Of a stretch of DNA of 64,000 bases, positions 35,457 through 47,099 are shown in pieces. The stretch is taken from assembly GCA_003220535.1 (NCBI GenBank), contig QHSU01000060.1, positions 62,001-126,000 of the forward strand, given 5' to 3'. Below the pieces are notes generated by a model that saw only the letters and a program-made list of their open reading frames with translations, was not told the DNA's origin and did not search any database. The stretch comes from Candidatus Rokuibacteriota bacterium. Its GTDB lineage: Bacteria; Methylomirabilota; Methylomirabilia; Rokubacteriales; CSP1-6. How positions within the stretch are numbered: position 1 is the first letter of the stretch; each line of letters opens with the position of its first letter. Made by a program: the position numbers and the translations under genes.

Positions 35457-36111
35457 CAGATGGTGTCCTTTCGGCGCTGGATGAGTAGGGTTTTGAGCGT
35501 CTCGACGGTCTGGCGGATCGACTCGAGGTTGGGATTCACGCCGAGCGCCCGCTGGAAGTAGTCGAGCGCCTTCGCCGGTTGGTCGAGCTGCAGGTAGATC
35601 ATCCCGTAGCCGCTGAGCGCTCCGAAGTGGTACGGGTTGCGCTTCATCACCTCGTCGCAATCGGCGAGCGATTTCTGGTACTCGCCCAGCAGGTAATACA
35701 CGGTCGCCCGCTTGTTCCACCCCTCCGCGAACTCGGGACGGCGCCGGACGATCTCGGTGAAGGTCTCCACCGCGACCTCGCCGCGGCGGGCATTCATCTG
35801 CTCGACGCCGATGGCGAAGAGCCGGTCGATGTCCCCGTCGCCCGACCGGCTCCAGACCTGCCACATCGCGTTCTCCGCGAATGCCCGGACGAGCGAGTCT
35901 CCATCACGCAGCGCCGCGACGAGCCGTGGCAGATCTGCCATCAGTCCGGTTTCACGGAGCGCCAGGGCGCCGCGGCGGCGGCTGTCGACGTCGCCGGCGT
36001 CGGCCAGCGCCGTGAGGGCCTCCTCGCGCGTCGGGCCCGCGGCGAGTGGCGCCTTCGCAGCCGGCGCCCCGAGGATGGAGACGACGACCACGAGCGCCGG
36101 CCAGCGAAGGG

Positions 36112-36115
<4 letters not shown>
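35456..36115 (-). CDS. Secreted HEAT/TPR-repeat protein
   Basis: A 219-aa protein with a signal peptide (about 1-27). A HEAT-like half follows (about 28-95, for example RRRGALALRETGLMADLPRL). Then come three TPR units: GEVAVETFTEIVRRRPEFAE, LGEYQKSLADCDEVMKRNP and LDQPAKALDYFQRALGVNPN. It probably acts as a periplasmic scaffold. It overlaps the kelch lipoprotein gene by 4 bp upstream and the RraA-like gene downstream, so the two envelope proteins may work together. Confidence 0.75.
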
Positions 36116-39320
<3,205 letters not shown>

Positions 39321-40047
39321 TCAGGAGCGCTTGGCGGACAGGCGGACGACGAGGAGGACCGGGACGAGGCCGGCGGCGACGATCGCGAGGGCCGGCGCGG
39401 CGGCGTCCGCCCACAGCGATTCTGACGTCCGCTCCGACACCGCGACCGCGAGGGTGTTGAATCCGAGTGGGCGGAGAAGCAAGGTGGCCGGCATTTCCTT
39501 CATCGTCTCGACGAACACCAGGATTACCGCGGTCAGCACGCCCCCGCGCATGAGCGGCAGGTGGACGCGGCACAGCGTCCCACCGACCGAGGCGCCGAGC
39601 GAGCGGGCGGCGTCGTCGAGGCTCGCGGGGATCTTGGTGAGGCTTGCCTCCACGGTTTGAAAGCTCACCGACAGGAACCGGGCCACGTACGCGAAGAGCA
39701 GTCCGGCGGTCGAGCCGGTCAGCACGAGTCCGGCCGACTGACCGAGCGTCCAGGCGGCGGCGTGGTCCAGCCACGCCAGTGGGACCAGGACGCCGACGGC
39801 GATGACGGCGCCGGGCAGGGCATAGCCCATGGACGCCGCCCGCGCCGAGGCACGCCGCGGCCGAGGGATGCAGTCGCGTGGCATAGGCGAGGACCACCGA
39901 GAGGATCGAGGCGCCGATCGCGGCGAGGACGAGCGTGTTGCCGAGGAGCGTTGCGAAGACGGAGGCGCGCAAGGCGCTCCCTTCTTGCTGCCCGAGTTCG
40001 AGTGCTATACTGGCGAAAAGAGCGATCGAGCTTTCTATTAGGTAGGC
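39321..40047 (-). pseudogene. Decayed iron(III) ABC permease gene (fbpB type)
   Basis: Two minus-strand frames together spell the C-terminal half of an FbpB permease. The first part reads ASVFATLLGNTLVLAAIGAS and ends near YATRLHP; the second continues, in another frame, SMGYALPGAVIAVGVLVPLA through VFVETMKEMPATLLLRPLGF to the natural stop at 39321. The frameshift lies near 39870-39890. The 5' half (some 300 residues) is missing and the frame closes at 40048. No binding protein or ATPase gene adjoins it. The missing 5' half makes sequencing error alone an insufficient explanation. Confidence 0.75.
40003..40011 (+). promoter_or_regulatory. Extended -10 promoter of the DtxR-type regulator
   Basis: TGCTATACT is an extended -10 with five of six consensus bases. 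A -35-like TTGCTG (39985-39990) is 15 bp upstream, slightly short. Transcription would start near 40018, about 20 bp before the putative operator. Confidence 0.6.
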
Positions 40048-40052
40048 TTAAT
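40037..40052 (+). promoter_or_regulatory. Putative DtxR/MntR-type operator
   Basis: ATTAGG-TAGG-CTTAAT is an inverted repeat with one mismatch that strongly resembles DtxR/IdeR iron boxes (TTAGGTTAGSCTAACC). It lies in the leader, just downstream of the predicted start of transcription and 25 bp before the GTG of the regulator. Binding here would act as a roadblock, giving autoregulation. Confidence 0.6.
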
Positions 40053-40076
40053 GTGCCGCGATCGTCAATCCTAAAA

Positions 40077-40769
40077 GTGAACGCGTCGACGAGAGAAACG
40101 ACGGCGTCCGTCCAGGACTACCTCGCGGCGATCTACGATCTGGCCGGCAGTGGCAAGCCCGTGATCGGCGCGCGGCTGGCCAAGCACATGGCGATCTCCG
40201 CCCCCGCCGTGACCGAGGCGATCCATCGCATGGCTCGTGGCGGTTACGTGAAGATCGGCCGCGGCAAACAGCTGTCGCTCTCCACCAAGGGAAGGCAGAT
40301 TGCCGAGGTCATGGCCCGCCGCCACCGTCTCCTCGAGCGCTGGCTGACGGACACGCTCGGCCTCAACTGGACGGACGCCCACGAGGAGGCGCACCGCCTC
40401 GAGCACGCGCTCTCGCCGCGCGTGGAGGACCGTCTGGCCGAGCTGCTCGGCATGCCGAGCACGTGCCCGCACGGCAACCCGATCCCGGGGATGGCCAAGC
40501 CGCCCCGCGTGGAGCCCTTTCCGCTCGCCCAGGCGAAAGAGGGGACGACCGTCGTGGTCGAGCGCATCACCGAGGAGGCGGAGGCGGACAAGAAGCTGCT
40601 CGAGCACCTCTGGAAGAACGAGGTACGTCCGGGGCGACGGCTCCGGATCACCGAGGTCGCGCCCTGGGCCGGGACCATCACGGCATCTGGTGGCGATGAT
40701 CAGACGATCGCGCTCGGCCTGCCGGCGGCCGCCAAGATCTGGGTCTATCTGCCCGGTGCGACTGGATGA
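40077..40769 (+). CDS. DtxR/MntR-family metal-dependent transcriptional regulator
   Basis: A 230-aa metal-sensing repressor. It has a winged HTH (about 10-75: ARLAKHMAISAPAVTEAIHR), a dimerisation/metal domain (about 76-145, ending GNPIPG) and a C-terminal FeoA/SH3-like domain (about 155-230). Metal ligands by alignment to DtxR are H83, E87, H102, E109 and H110. The selectivity position, Cys102 in DtxR and Glu99 in MntR, is histidine 106 here. GTG 40077 is the only good start. It is divergent from an fbpB remnant, fitting iron or manganese control. Confidence 0.9.
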   Translation: MNASTRETTASVQDYLAAIYDLAGSGKPVIGARLAKHMAISAPAVTEAIHRMARGGYVKIGRGKQLSLSTKGRQIAEVMARRHRLLERWLTDTLGLNWTDAHEEAHRLEHALSPRVEDRLAELLGMPSTCPHGNPIPGMAKPPRVEPFPLAQAKEGTTVVVERITEEAEADKKLLEHLWKNEVRPGRRLRITEVAPWAGTITASGGDDQTIALGLPAAAKIWVYLPGATG

Positions 40770-41125
40770 AGGCCCTCTTCTGGGTCTTCGTCGCGATCGG
40801 GTGCGTCTATCTGTTCTACACGGGCGCGATGTCCGTGTGGTCGTACCTGGAGATCACGGGTGTGGTCGACGAAGTGGTCGCTGAGCGGGCGTCGTCGAGA
40901 GGCGAGCGCTCCGAGCGGGTGAGCCGGGTGAGAGAGGACATCGTCAAGAAGGTGGCGGCGAGCGGCATCAATGTCGACGAGCGCGCGATCTCCATAGCCG
41001 ACGAGGGGCGGACGCTCGACGTCAGCGTGCGGTGGAACTGGCCGGTGATCGTCTACCAGGGCAGGGAACTTGTCGCGATCCCGCTGAAGCACGAACGGAC
41101 GTTCGAGTTTCCCGAGCGTCGCTGA
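40766..41125 (+). CDS. Single-pass membrane protein, DUF4845-like
   Basis: A 119-aa protein with one N-terminal membrane helix (ALFWVFVAIGCVYLFYTGAM) and a soluble alpha/beta domain. The layout and pattern (YLEITGVVDEVV through a basic helix to VSVRWNWPVIVYQGRELVAI) resemble the DUF4845 group of small envelope proteins, but this is a weak match. The ATG overlaps the regulator's stop, so the two are coupled. Function unknown. Confidence 0.65.
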   Translation: MKALFWVFVAIGCVYLFYTGAMSVWSYLEITGVVDEVVAERASSRGERSERVSRVREDIVKKVAASGINVDERAISIADEGRTLDVSVRWNWPVIVYQGRELVAIPLKHERTFEFPERR

Positions 41126-41241
41126 CGGGCGGGCGCCCGGCGCCCGCGCGTGAGCTGTGCCTTCAGCGGAGTGCCTGGATCTTCTTGGAGCCGAACGCCT
41201 GCCTAGCTCACCGCTAGGAGCGGCGCCGCTCGGACGGCGGG

Positions 41242-42150
41242 TCAGCGTTGGGCGCGGGCGTCGCGGATCATCTTGGTGACGCGGTCGCGGTCGTCGCCGG
41301 GCGGGGCCAGCGCGACGAATTTTTCCCAGGAGCGGACGGCCGCGGCGACGTCGTGCTTGGCTTCGTACAGCACCTGACCGCGGTAGAGGAGCGCCGGGAG
41401 GTAGTTCGGATCGATCGCCAGCGCGCGATCGAAGGTCTCGAGGGCGCGATCGGCGTGCTCAGGACCCCCACCGACCGCGACGATCAGCCCGAGGTGCGTC
41501 ATCGCGTCCACGTTCTTCGGGTCACGCTTGAGCACCGCCTGATACGCGGCGATCGCCTCGCCGTAACGACCCTGGGCGAGGCTCGAGCGGGCGGCCTGCA
41601 GCATGCCCCGGAGCACCTCAGGGGGAACCACGCGCCCCGACGTGCCCGTCGGCGGTGGCGCCTCGGATGGAAGCGCGGCGAGCGGCCGGGAGCCCGTTGG
41701 AGGCTGGCCGGCCATCGGATCGGGCTCGGTGTACCGCACGATGCCGGCGCCCACCGCGATTCCGAACACGACCAGGAGCAGGCCGACGGTCCCCAGCGCG
41801 ACCGGATGCCGCCATCCCGACGGCCGGGGTTCCGGCACTTCGGCCCTGGCCGGCGCCGGTTCGGCCGGGCCCAGCCGGTCGAGCTCGGTGAGGATCGTTG
41901 CCGCCTCGCTTTCGTACCGGGCGCGGAGATCGGCGAAGTCGGCGTCCGAAACGTGGCCGGCGCCGTGCTCGAACTCGAGCTCGCGCAGTGCCGCGAGGGA
42001 GGCGCGCTTTTCTTCGGAGAGCTGCTGGCGACGGTCGGCCGGTAACGGGAGAAAGGCCCGCCCGCGCGCATCACGACCGCGGAGCGGCCAGAGCGCGAAG
42101 ACGAGCGCGGGCACGCCGACCACGATCGTGACGACCAGCACGCCGTTCAC
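41242..42150 (-). CDS. ccmI: Cytochrome c biogenesis protein CcmI-like, TPR domain
   Basis: A 302-aa membrane protein that should chaperone apocytochrome c to the ligase. The N-terminal helix VLVVTIVVGVPALVFALWPL is followed by a coiled segment with the CcmI/CycH pattern (LAALRELEFEHGAGHVSDADFADLRARYE). A second helix follows at about 125, then three TPRs such as GRYGEAIAAYQAVLKRDPKN. The GTG at 42150 overlaps the end of ccmH. It is the last gene of the ccm operon. Confidence 0.85.
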   Translation of the reverse strand: MNGVLVVTIVVGVPALVFALWPLRGRDARGRAFLPLPADRRQQLSEEKRASLAALRELEFEHGAGHVSDADFADLRARYESEAATILTELDRLGPAEPAPARAEVPEPRPSGWRHPVALGTVGLLLVVFGIAVGAGIVRYTEPDPMAGQPPTGSRPLAALPSEAPPPTGTSGRVVPPEVLRGMLQAARSSLAQGRYGEAIAAYQAVLKRDPKNVDAMTHLGLIVAVGGGPEHADRALETFDRALAIDPNYLPALLYRGQVLYEAKHDVAAAVRSWEKFVALAPPGDDRDRVTKMIRDARAQR

Positions 42151-42617
42151 GATCCGCTTTCCACTTCGCGGCGGATCCGCTCGCTCATCGCCGGGTCGAC
42201 GTCCACCGGGGTCGGCCGGGCGCCGCGACGGCCGTGGGTCCATCGCCATACGAGGATGGCCGTGGTCGCGATCCCCGCGCCGACAGCGACGAGCGGAAGG
42301 AACCAGACGAGCAGGTTGAACCCCCGGCGCGGGGGCGCCAGGAGGATCCACTCGCCGTAGCGTTCGACGAAGAATCGCTGGACGTCCGCCGGACTTTCGC
42401 CCGCCGTCAGCCGCTCGCGGACGATCGCGCGCATCTGACTCGCCATCTCCGAGGGCGAATCCGCCACCGAGAGATTCTGGCAGACGACGCATCGAAGCTG
42501 CGCCGCCACCTCGTGCACGGTCTCCTCGCTCACGGGCTTCGGCTGAGCGGTCACCGGAGACACGGCCGCGCCGAGCAGGACCACCGACGCGACCAGACGG
42601 ATCCACCCGCGACTCAT
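42147..42617 (-). CDS. ccmH: Cytochrome c maturation protein CcmH
   Basis: A 156-aa periplasmic thiol oxidoreductase that reduces apocytochrome c haem-binding cysteines. It has a signal peptide (cleavage near VTA-QP), the redox motif LRCVVCQNLSVADS with cysteines 43 and 46, and a C-terminal membrane anchor (LLVWFLPLVAVGAGIATTAI). Length and motif are canonical. The start overlaps the ccmG stop by 4 bp and the stop overlaps ccmI. Confidence 0.93.
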   Translation of the reverse strand: MSRGWIRLVASVVLLGAAVSPVTAQPKPVSEETVHEVAAQLRCVVCQNLSVADSPSEMASQMRAIVRERLTAGESPADVQRFFVERYGEWILLAPPRRGFNLLVWFLPLVAVGAGIATTAILVWRWTHGRRGARPTPVDVDPAMSERIRREVESGS

Positions 42618-43150
42618 GGCGTTCGGGGTTCGCTGAGGAGGCGATCGACCGTTGCGCGGAACACCTCGTCGGTGACGGCGCTCACGTGCTTGACGCGGAT
42701 CCGCCCCTGCCGGTCGAGAAAGAACGTCTCGGGCACACCGTACACCCCGTAGTCCACCGAGACGGTGCCCTTCAGGTCCCGGGCATTCGGAAAGGTCAGG
42801 CCGAAGTCGCGGATGAACTTCTCGGCCGCCTCTCGCGTGTCCTGGATGTCCACGCCGAGCACGACGACGTCACGGTCGCGGTACGCACGCCAGTTCCGCT
42901 CGAGGATGGGCGCCTCCTCGTAGCAGGCGGGGTAGCACCACGACGCCCAGAAGTTGACCACGACGACCTTGCCGCGGTGTGCCTCGAGCGAGAGCGGGGC
43001 GCCATCGAGCGTCTGGAGCGTGAAGCTCGGCGCCGCCCGACCGACGAGCGGCGAGGGAATATCGCGCGGGTTCACGCGAAACCCGTAGGCGAGTAGCGCC
43101 AGCACGGGGAGCGCTGCGAGGGGGATCAGCCAGCGCCAGAGCCGCTTCAC
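42614..43150 (-). CDS. ccmG: Thiol:disulfide interchange protein CcmG/DsbE
   Basis: A 178-aa membrane-anchored thioredoxin-fold protein that supplies electrons to CcmH. An N-terminal helix (LIPLAALPVLALLAYG) is followed by the TlpA/DsbE fold (PSFTLQTLDGAPLSL, GVYGVPETFFLDRQGRI). The active site reads WCYPACYEEAP, so the cysteines at 72 and 76 are three residues apart (CXXXC) instead of the usual CXXC. All other features are normal. It lies between ccmF and ccmH with 4-bp overlaps on both sides. Confidence 0.9.
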   Translation of the reverse strand: MKRLWRWLIPLAALPVLALLAYGFRVNPRDIPSPLVGRAAPSFTLQTLDGAPLSLEAHRGKVVVVNFWASWCYPACYEEAPILERNWRAYRDRDVVVLGVDIQDTREAAEKFIRDFGLTFPNARDLKGTVSVDYGVYGVPETFFLDRQGRIRVKHVSAVTDEVFRATVDRLLSEPRTP

Positions 43151-45090
43151 GCGGGCCTGCGTCGCTCCGGCAGGATGGCCAGTACCGCGCCCAGCGTGAG
43201 CACGACGCCACCGATCCAGATCCAGCTCACGAGACGGTTGACCTGGAGCTTGACGGTCGCCTGCGTGCCGTCACGGGCGAAGTCGCCGAGGACGAGGTAG
43301 ATGTCCTCCTTCAGCCCCAGCCGGTAGTCTACGTAGGCGATGGGAGACTGCTCCTGAGGATAGAACTTCTTGGCCGGCCGAAGCACGTCGAGCACGCGAC
43401 TGTTCGAGACGGTGAACGCCCCGACGACCTTGAAGTGATTCGATTCCTCGACGGCGGTGAGGCCGTCGAACCGGAAGCGGTACCCGGCGAGCTGCGCGGT
43501 CTCGCCGCGTTTCAACGTGGTTTCCGTCTGTACCGACCAGGCGTGCGATCCGGTCACACCCAGGACGATGATCAGGATGCCCAGGTGGACGACGAAGCCG
43601 CCGTAGCGTCGGTTGTGGCGGCGCAGGAGCCCGCCCATGGCCGGGAGGAGCGTTTCGCCCGTCCGCATGCGGGCTCGCGTCGCCCGGACGAAGTCCACGG
43701 CGATCGTGGCCCCCACGAACACCGTCGTCGCGAACGTGACCGCCGCCAGGACCGAGCGCACGCCCAGGGTGAACGCGGCGGCCGCCGCCGCGATGCCGAG
43801 CGCAACCGGCCAGACGAAGTTACGCTTCAGATTCTCCCAGGAGGCGCGCCGCCAGGCGATCAAGGGCCCGACGCCCATGAGGAAGACGAGGGACAGAAAC
43901 AGCGGCACGTTGACCTGGTTGAAGAACGGCGCCCCGACGCTGACCTTGACGCCGCGCACCGCTTCCGAGAGGAGCGGGAACACGGTGCCGAAGAACACGG
44001 TGAACGCCGCGGCGATCAGCAGCACGTTGTTCAAGAGAAACGCCGACTCGCGCGACACGACGGAGTCGAGCTCACCCTGCGACCGGAGGGCTTCCCAGCG
44101 CCACGCGACCAGGCCGAGCGCGGTGAGCACGACGAGCGCCAGGAAGCTCAGAAAGAACACGCCGATCGAGCCCTGCGTGAACGCGTGGACGGAGGCGATG
44201 ACGCCGGAGCGAGTGAGGAACGTCCCGAAGAGCGTCAGGCTGAACGTCAGGATCACGAGCGAGATGTTCCAGAGCTTGAGCATGCGCCGCCGCTCCTGGA
44301 TCATCACCGAGTGGAGAAACGCGGTGCCGGTGAGCCACGGCATGAACGCCGCGTTCTCGACGGGATCCCATGCCCAGTACCCTCCCCAGCCGAGGACGTG
44401 GTAGCTCCACCAGCCGCCGATCAAGAGACCGAGCGAGAGAAAGTACCAGGCGACGATCGCCCAGCGCCGCGTCAGCACGAGCCAGGTGTCGCCGACGCGG
44501 CCCGTGATCAGCGCGGCCAGCGCGAACGCGAAGGGCACGGTGAAGCCCGTGAAGCCGAGGTAGAGCGCGACCGGATGCGTGATCATGCCCGTGTCCTCGA
44601 GCAGCGGGTTGAGGCCACGGCCGTCGGCGGGCACCGGCTCCTGCCGCTGGAAGGGCGGCGCCGCGACCGTCATCACGAGGAGGAAGAAGGCGAGGATCCC
44701 GAGCATGGTCGCCAGCGCCCACGGGTAAAGCTCACGCGCACTGTCCCGGTGCCGGAGGATGACGATCAGTGTGTAGAGCCCGAGCATCCAGGACCAGAGG
44801 ATGATGGAGCCCTCCAGCGCGCCCCAGACCCCGGTGATGCGGTAGTAGAACGGCGTTCCGAGATTCGTGTTGGTGGCGACGTATCGGACGGAGAAATCGA
44901 ATGCGAGGAACGCGTACGTCAGCAGCGCGAAGCAGGCGGTGATGAGGACGAAGACGCCGAGCGCCGCGTGCTGCGCCGACTCCACGAGCGCCGGCCGTCC
45001 GGTGCGAGCCCCGACCGCGGCGGCGGCCCCCCCGTAGACCGCGAGGGCGAGCGCGACGAGCGTCATCCCGTACCCGAGGTCTGTGGTCAC
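43147..45090 (-). CDS. ccmF: Haem lyase subunit CcmF
   Basis: A 647-aa polytopic membrane protein that ligates haem to apocytochrome c. The periplasmic tryptophan-rich WWD signature GGYWAWDPVENAAFMPWL is present, with histidines flanking it (HPVALYLGFTG upstream, LHSVMIQERRR downstream). About 15 membrane helices are apparent. GTG 45090 overlaps the ccmE stop. Full length and complete. Confidence 0.95.
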   Translation of the reverse strand: MTTDLGYGMTLVALALAVYGGAAAAVGARTGRPALVESAQHAALGVFVLITACFALLTYAFLAFDFSVRYVATNTNLGTPFYYRITGVWGALEGSIILWSWMLGLYTLIVILRHRDSARELYPWALATMLGILAFFLLVMTVAAPPFQRQEPVPADGRGLNPLLEDTGMITHPVALYLGFTGFTVPFAFALAALITGRVGDTWLVLTRRWAIVAWYFLSLGLLIGGWWSYHVLGWGGYWAWDPVENAAFMPWLTGTAFLHSVMIQERRRMLKLWNISLVILTFSLTLFGTFLTRSGVIASVHAFTQGSIGVFFLSFLALVVLTALGLVAWRWEALRSQGELDSVVSRESAFLLNNVLLIAAAFTVFFGTVFPLLSEAVRGVKVSVGAPFFNQVNVPLFLSLVFLMGVGPLIAWRRASWENLKRNFVWPVALGIAAAAAAFTLGVRSVLAAVTFATTVFVGATIAVDFVRATRARMRTGETLLPAMGGLLRRHNRRYGGFVVHLGILIIVLGVTGSHAWSVQTETTLKRGETAQLAGYRFRFDGLTAVEESNHFKVVGAFTVSNSRVLDVLRPAKKFYPQEQSPIAYVDYRLGLKEDIYLVLGDFARDGTQATVKLQVNRLVSWIWIGGVVLTLGAVLAILPERRRPA

Positions 45091-45527
45091 CGACCTTCTC
45101 CCCGGAGCGTCTTGATCAGCTCCTTGTAGCCGGCCTGGGTCGTGTCGTGCGGCGCCTTGTACTCTTCGGAGTGCTTCGCCATGATCAGGCTCGCTTTGAA
45201 ATAGCCGTCGGCCGTCCAGCTGCCCTCGACGACGGCGCCTCGGCTCTCGGCGAAGAGGTCCGGCGGCGTGCCCTTGTGACGAACCGGGACCGTCGCGGAG
45301 CCGTCGGACAGCGTGAACGATAGCTCGAGGGAGCGGGCCTCCCACTTGAGCGACCCGGGCACCACCATGCCGCCGAGGCGGTACGCCTTGCCCGGCACGG
45401 CGGAGGCGCGGAGCTCGGCAGGCGTGACGAAGTAGACGGCTGACTGGGTCACACCGGCATAGATCATGTAGCCGAGGGCCGCGGCGATGACGGCGCCCCC
45501 AACGATGAACTTCCCGCGGCGGTTCAT
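45087..45527 (-). CDS. ccmE: Haem chaperone CcmE
   Basis: A 146-aa periplasmic haem chaperone tethered by one N-terminal helix (FIVGGAVIAAALGYMIYAGV). The OB-fold core follows, and the haem-binding histidine is in MAKHSEEYK (H119, with tyrosine 123: the HxxxY motif). It accepts haem from CcmC/D and hands it to CcmF. The start lies 61 bp after ccmD. Confidence 0.94.
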   Translation of the reverse strand: MNRRGKFIVGGAVIAAALGYMIYAGVTQSAVYFVTPAELRASAVPGKAYRLGGMVVPGSLKWEARSLELSFTLSDGSATVPVRHKGTPPDLFAESRGAVVEGSWTADGYFKASLIMAKHSEEYKAPHDTTQAGYKELIKTLRGEGR

Positions 45528-45588
45528 TGGATCGGGCGCCTGGAGCCCGGGATAATCGCGGGTGGCCTGAGAGCGACGCGGGCCGGCG

Positions 45589-45768
45589 TCATTGTACCGG
45601 GTGCCTCGAGGCGTGCTCGGATCGAGGGTGGCCTGAAACAGGCGCGACCCGGCTCCGTGCCGCGCCCTGCAGCTCTCTGTCGCGGGCGACGAGCCAGCGC
45701 CAGTAGGCGAGCAGCACCACCGCGGCGAGCCCGTAGGCCGCGAGGACGAAGCCCCAGTGGTCCGCCAT
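45589..45768 (-). CDS. ccmD: Haem exporter protein CcmD
   Basis: A 59-aa protein with one membrane helix (WGFVLAAYGLAAVVLLAYW) and a basic cytoplasmic tail (WRWLVARDREL), the standard CcmD layout. It helps release holo-CcmE from the CcmABC complex. The ATG at 45768 overlaps the ccmC stop. The C-terminal 25 residues (VAPVSGHPRSEHASRHPVQ region) are longer than usual. Confidence 0.85.
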   Translation of the reverse strand: MADHWGFVLAAYGLAAVVLLAYWRWLVARDRELQGAARSRVAPVSGHPRSEHASRHPVQ

Positions 45769-46415
45769 CAGAGGGCGGCCTCCGCCTCGCGGCGCAGCAG
45801 GCCAACGCGCTTTGCCACGAAGTAGACGTACAGGAGCGAGAACGCCACGAAGTTCACGAGGAGCGCCGCGACGATGATCCCCGGCATCGTTCCCGGGCCC
45901 GGCTTCATCAACGACGGCGGCTGGTGAAGCGTGCGCCACCAGTAGACCGAGAAGTGTACGAGGGGGATATTGAACGCGGCGACGATTCCGAGCACCGCGG
46001 CATACCGTGCGCCCCGCTCCCGGTCCTCGATCATCCCCCGGAGCAGGAGGTAGCCGAGATACATGACGAACAGGATCGACACACTCGTGAGCCGCGCGTC
46101 CCACGTCCACCAGGTACCCCAGGTCGGCTTGCCCCAGATCGAGCCGGTGGCGATCGTGAGGCCCGTGAAGAGAACGCCCACCTCCGCCGAGGCGTGCGCA
46201 AGCCGGTCGGCGGCCTCGGCCCGCCGGGCCAGGTAGGCGATGGAGGCGGCGAGAACGACCGCGAACGCCAGGTAGGCGACCCAGACACTCGGCACGTGCA
46301 GATACATGATGCGCTGCACGTTGCCCTGCGTCGCTTCGCGCGGCGCGACCCCGAATCCCATCACGAGACCCGCCGCGAGTGCTGCGAGCGTCACGCCCCC
46401 GACGACGCGGACCAC
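45768..46415 (-). CDS. ccmC: Haem handling protein CcmC
   Basis: A 215-aa membrane protein that presents haem to CcmE. The tryptophan-rich WWD motif reads GKPTWGTWWTWDARLTS, with conserved histidines in MYLHVPSVWVAY and IPLVHFSVYWWRTLHQP. Six membrane helices are visible. It lies 6 bp downstream of ccmB. Confidence 0.95.
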   Translation of the reverse strand: MVRVVGGVTLAALAAGLVMGFGVAPREATQGNVQRIMYLHVPSVWVAYLAFAVVLAASIAYLARRAEAADRLAHASAEVGVLFTGLTIATGSIWGKPTWGTWWTWDARLTSVSILFVMYLGYLLLRGMIEDRERGARYAAVLGIVAAFNIPLVHFSVYWWRTLHQPPSLMKPGPGTMPGIIVAALLVNFVAFSLLYVYFVAKRVGLLRREAEAAL

Positions 46416-46421
46416 GCGCGC

Positions 46422-47099
46422 CTAGCCCTCCAGCACGAAGTCGAAGGTGAGCACGCCGACGGCGACGTACACGACGTCCGCGGCGGCGAGGAGCTTGAGC
46501 CAGTGCGCGACGCTGCCGAGGGGCTCTCCGAGCAGCACGGCTTCCGTCGCCTTGACGGTGGCGAGCAGCACCGGCGCCTGGACGGGGAGCAGCAGCACCG
46601 GGAACAACAGCTCGCGGGCGCGCACCTGCGCGGTCATCGCGGCGAACAACGTGCCGACGGCCGCGAAGGCGACCGTCCCCAGGACGATCACGACGGCCAG
46701 CCCGGGCAGCACGCCGGCAAGGTCGAGATTGAAGAAGAGGCCGAAGAGGACGACGAGGATCGCCTCGACGGCGAGCATCAGCAACAGGTTGCCGGCGAGC
46801 TTGCCGACGTAGATCGCCGACTTGTCGCCGGGCGCCAGGAGCAACGCCTCCCAGCAGTCGTTTTCGTGCTCGACGACGAACGTCCGGCCGAGCCCCAGCA
46901 ACCCGCTCAGGATGAACCCGAGCCAGAGGAGGCCGGGCAAGGTCCCGGCCAACCGCTCTCGGTCCGGACCGATGGCGAACTGGAAGATGAAGAGGAGCAG
47001 CAGCGCGAAGAAGAAGAGCGCGTTGAGCGTCTCCTTCGACCGGCGCTCGACGAGCAGGTCCTTCCAGACGACGATGAACGCGCGCCGCGCGAAGGTCAG
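46422..47099 (-). CDS. ccmB: Haem ABC exporter permease CcmB (CTG start)
   Basis: A 225-aa permease of the CcmAB transporter that drives release of holo-CcmE. The N-terminus TFARRAFIVVWKDLLVERRS and six helices are typical. No ATG, GTG or TTG is available near the expected start. CTG 47099 overlaps the ccmA stop (CTGA) and is preceded by GGAGG (47107-47111) with a 7-nt spacer, so a CTG start is the best reading. The length then fits the family exactly. Confidence 0.9.
   Translation of the reverse strand: MTFARRAFIVVWKDLLVERRSKETLNALFFFALLLLFIFQFAIGPDRERLAGTLPGLLWLGFILSGLLGLGRTFVVEHENDCWEALLLAPGDKSAIYVGKLAGNLLLMLAVEAILVVLFGLFFNLDLAGVLPGLAVVIVLGTVAFAAVGTLFAAMTAQVRARELLFPVLLLPVQAPVLLATVKATEAVLLGEPLGSVAHWLKLLAAADVVYVAVGVLTFDFVLEG

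Noticed and set aside
43435..45129. 564-codon open frame antisense to ccmF
   Set aside because: It is rich in Arg, Glu, His and Asp, has no domain, and mirrors the GC-rich third positions of ccmF; a shadow frame.
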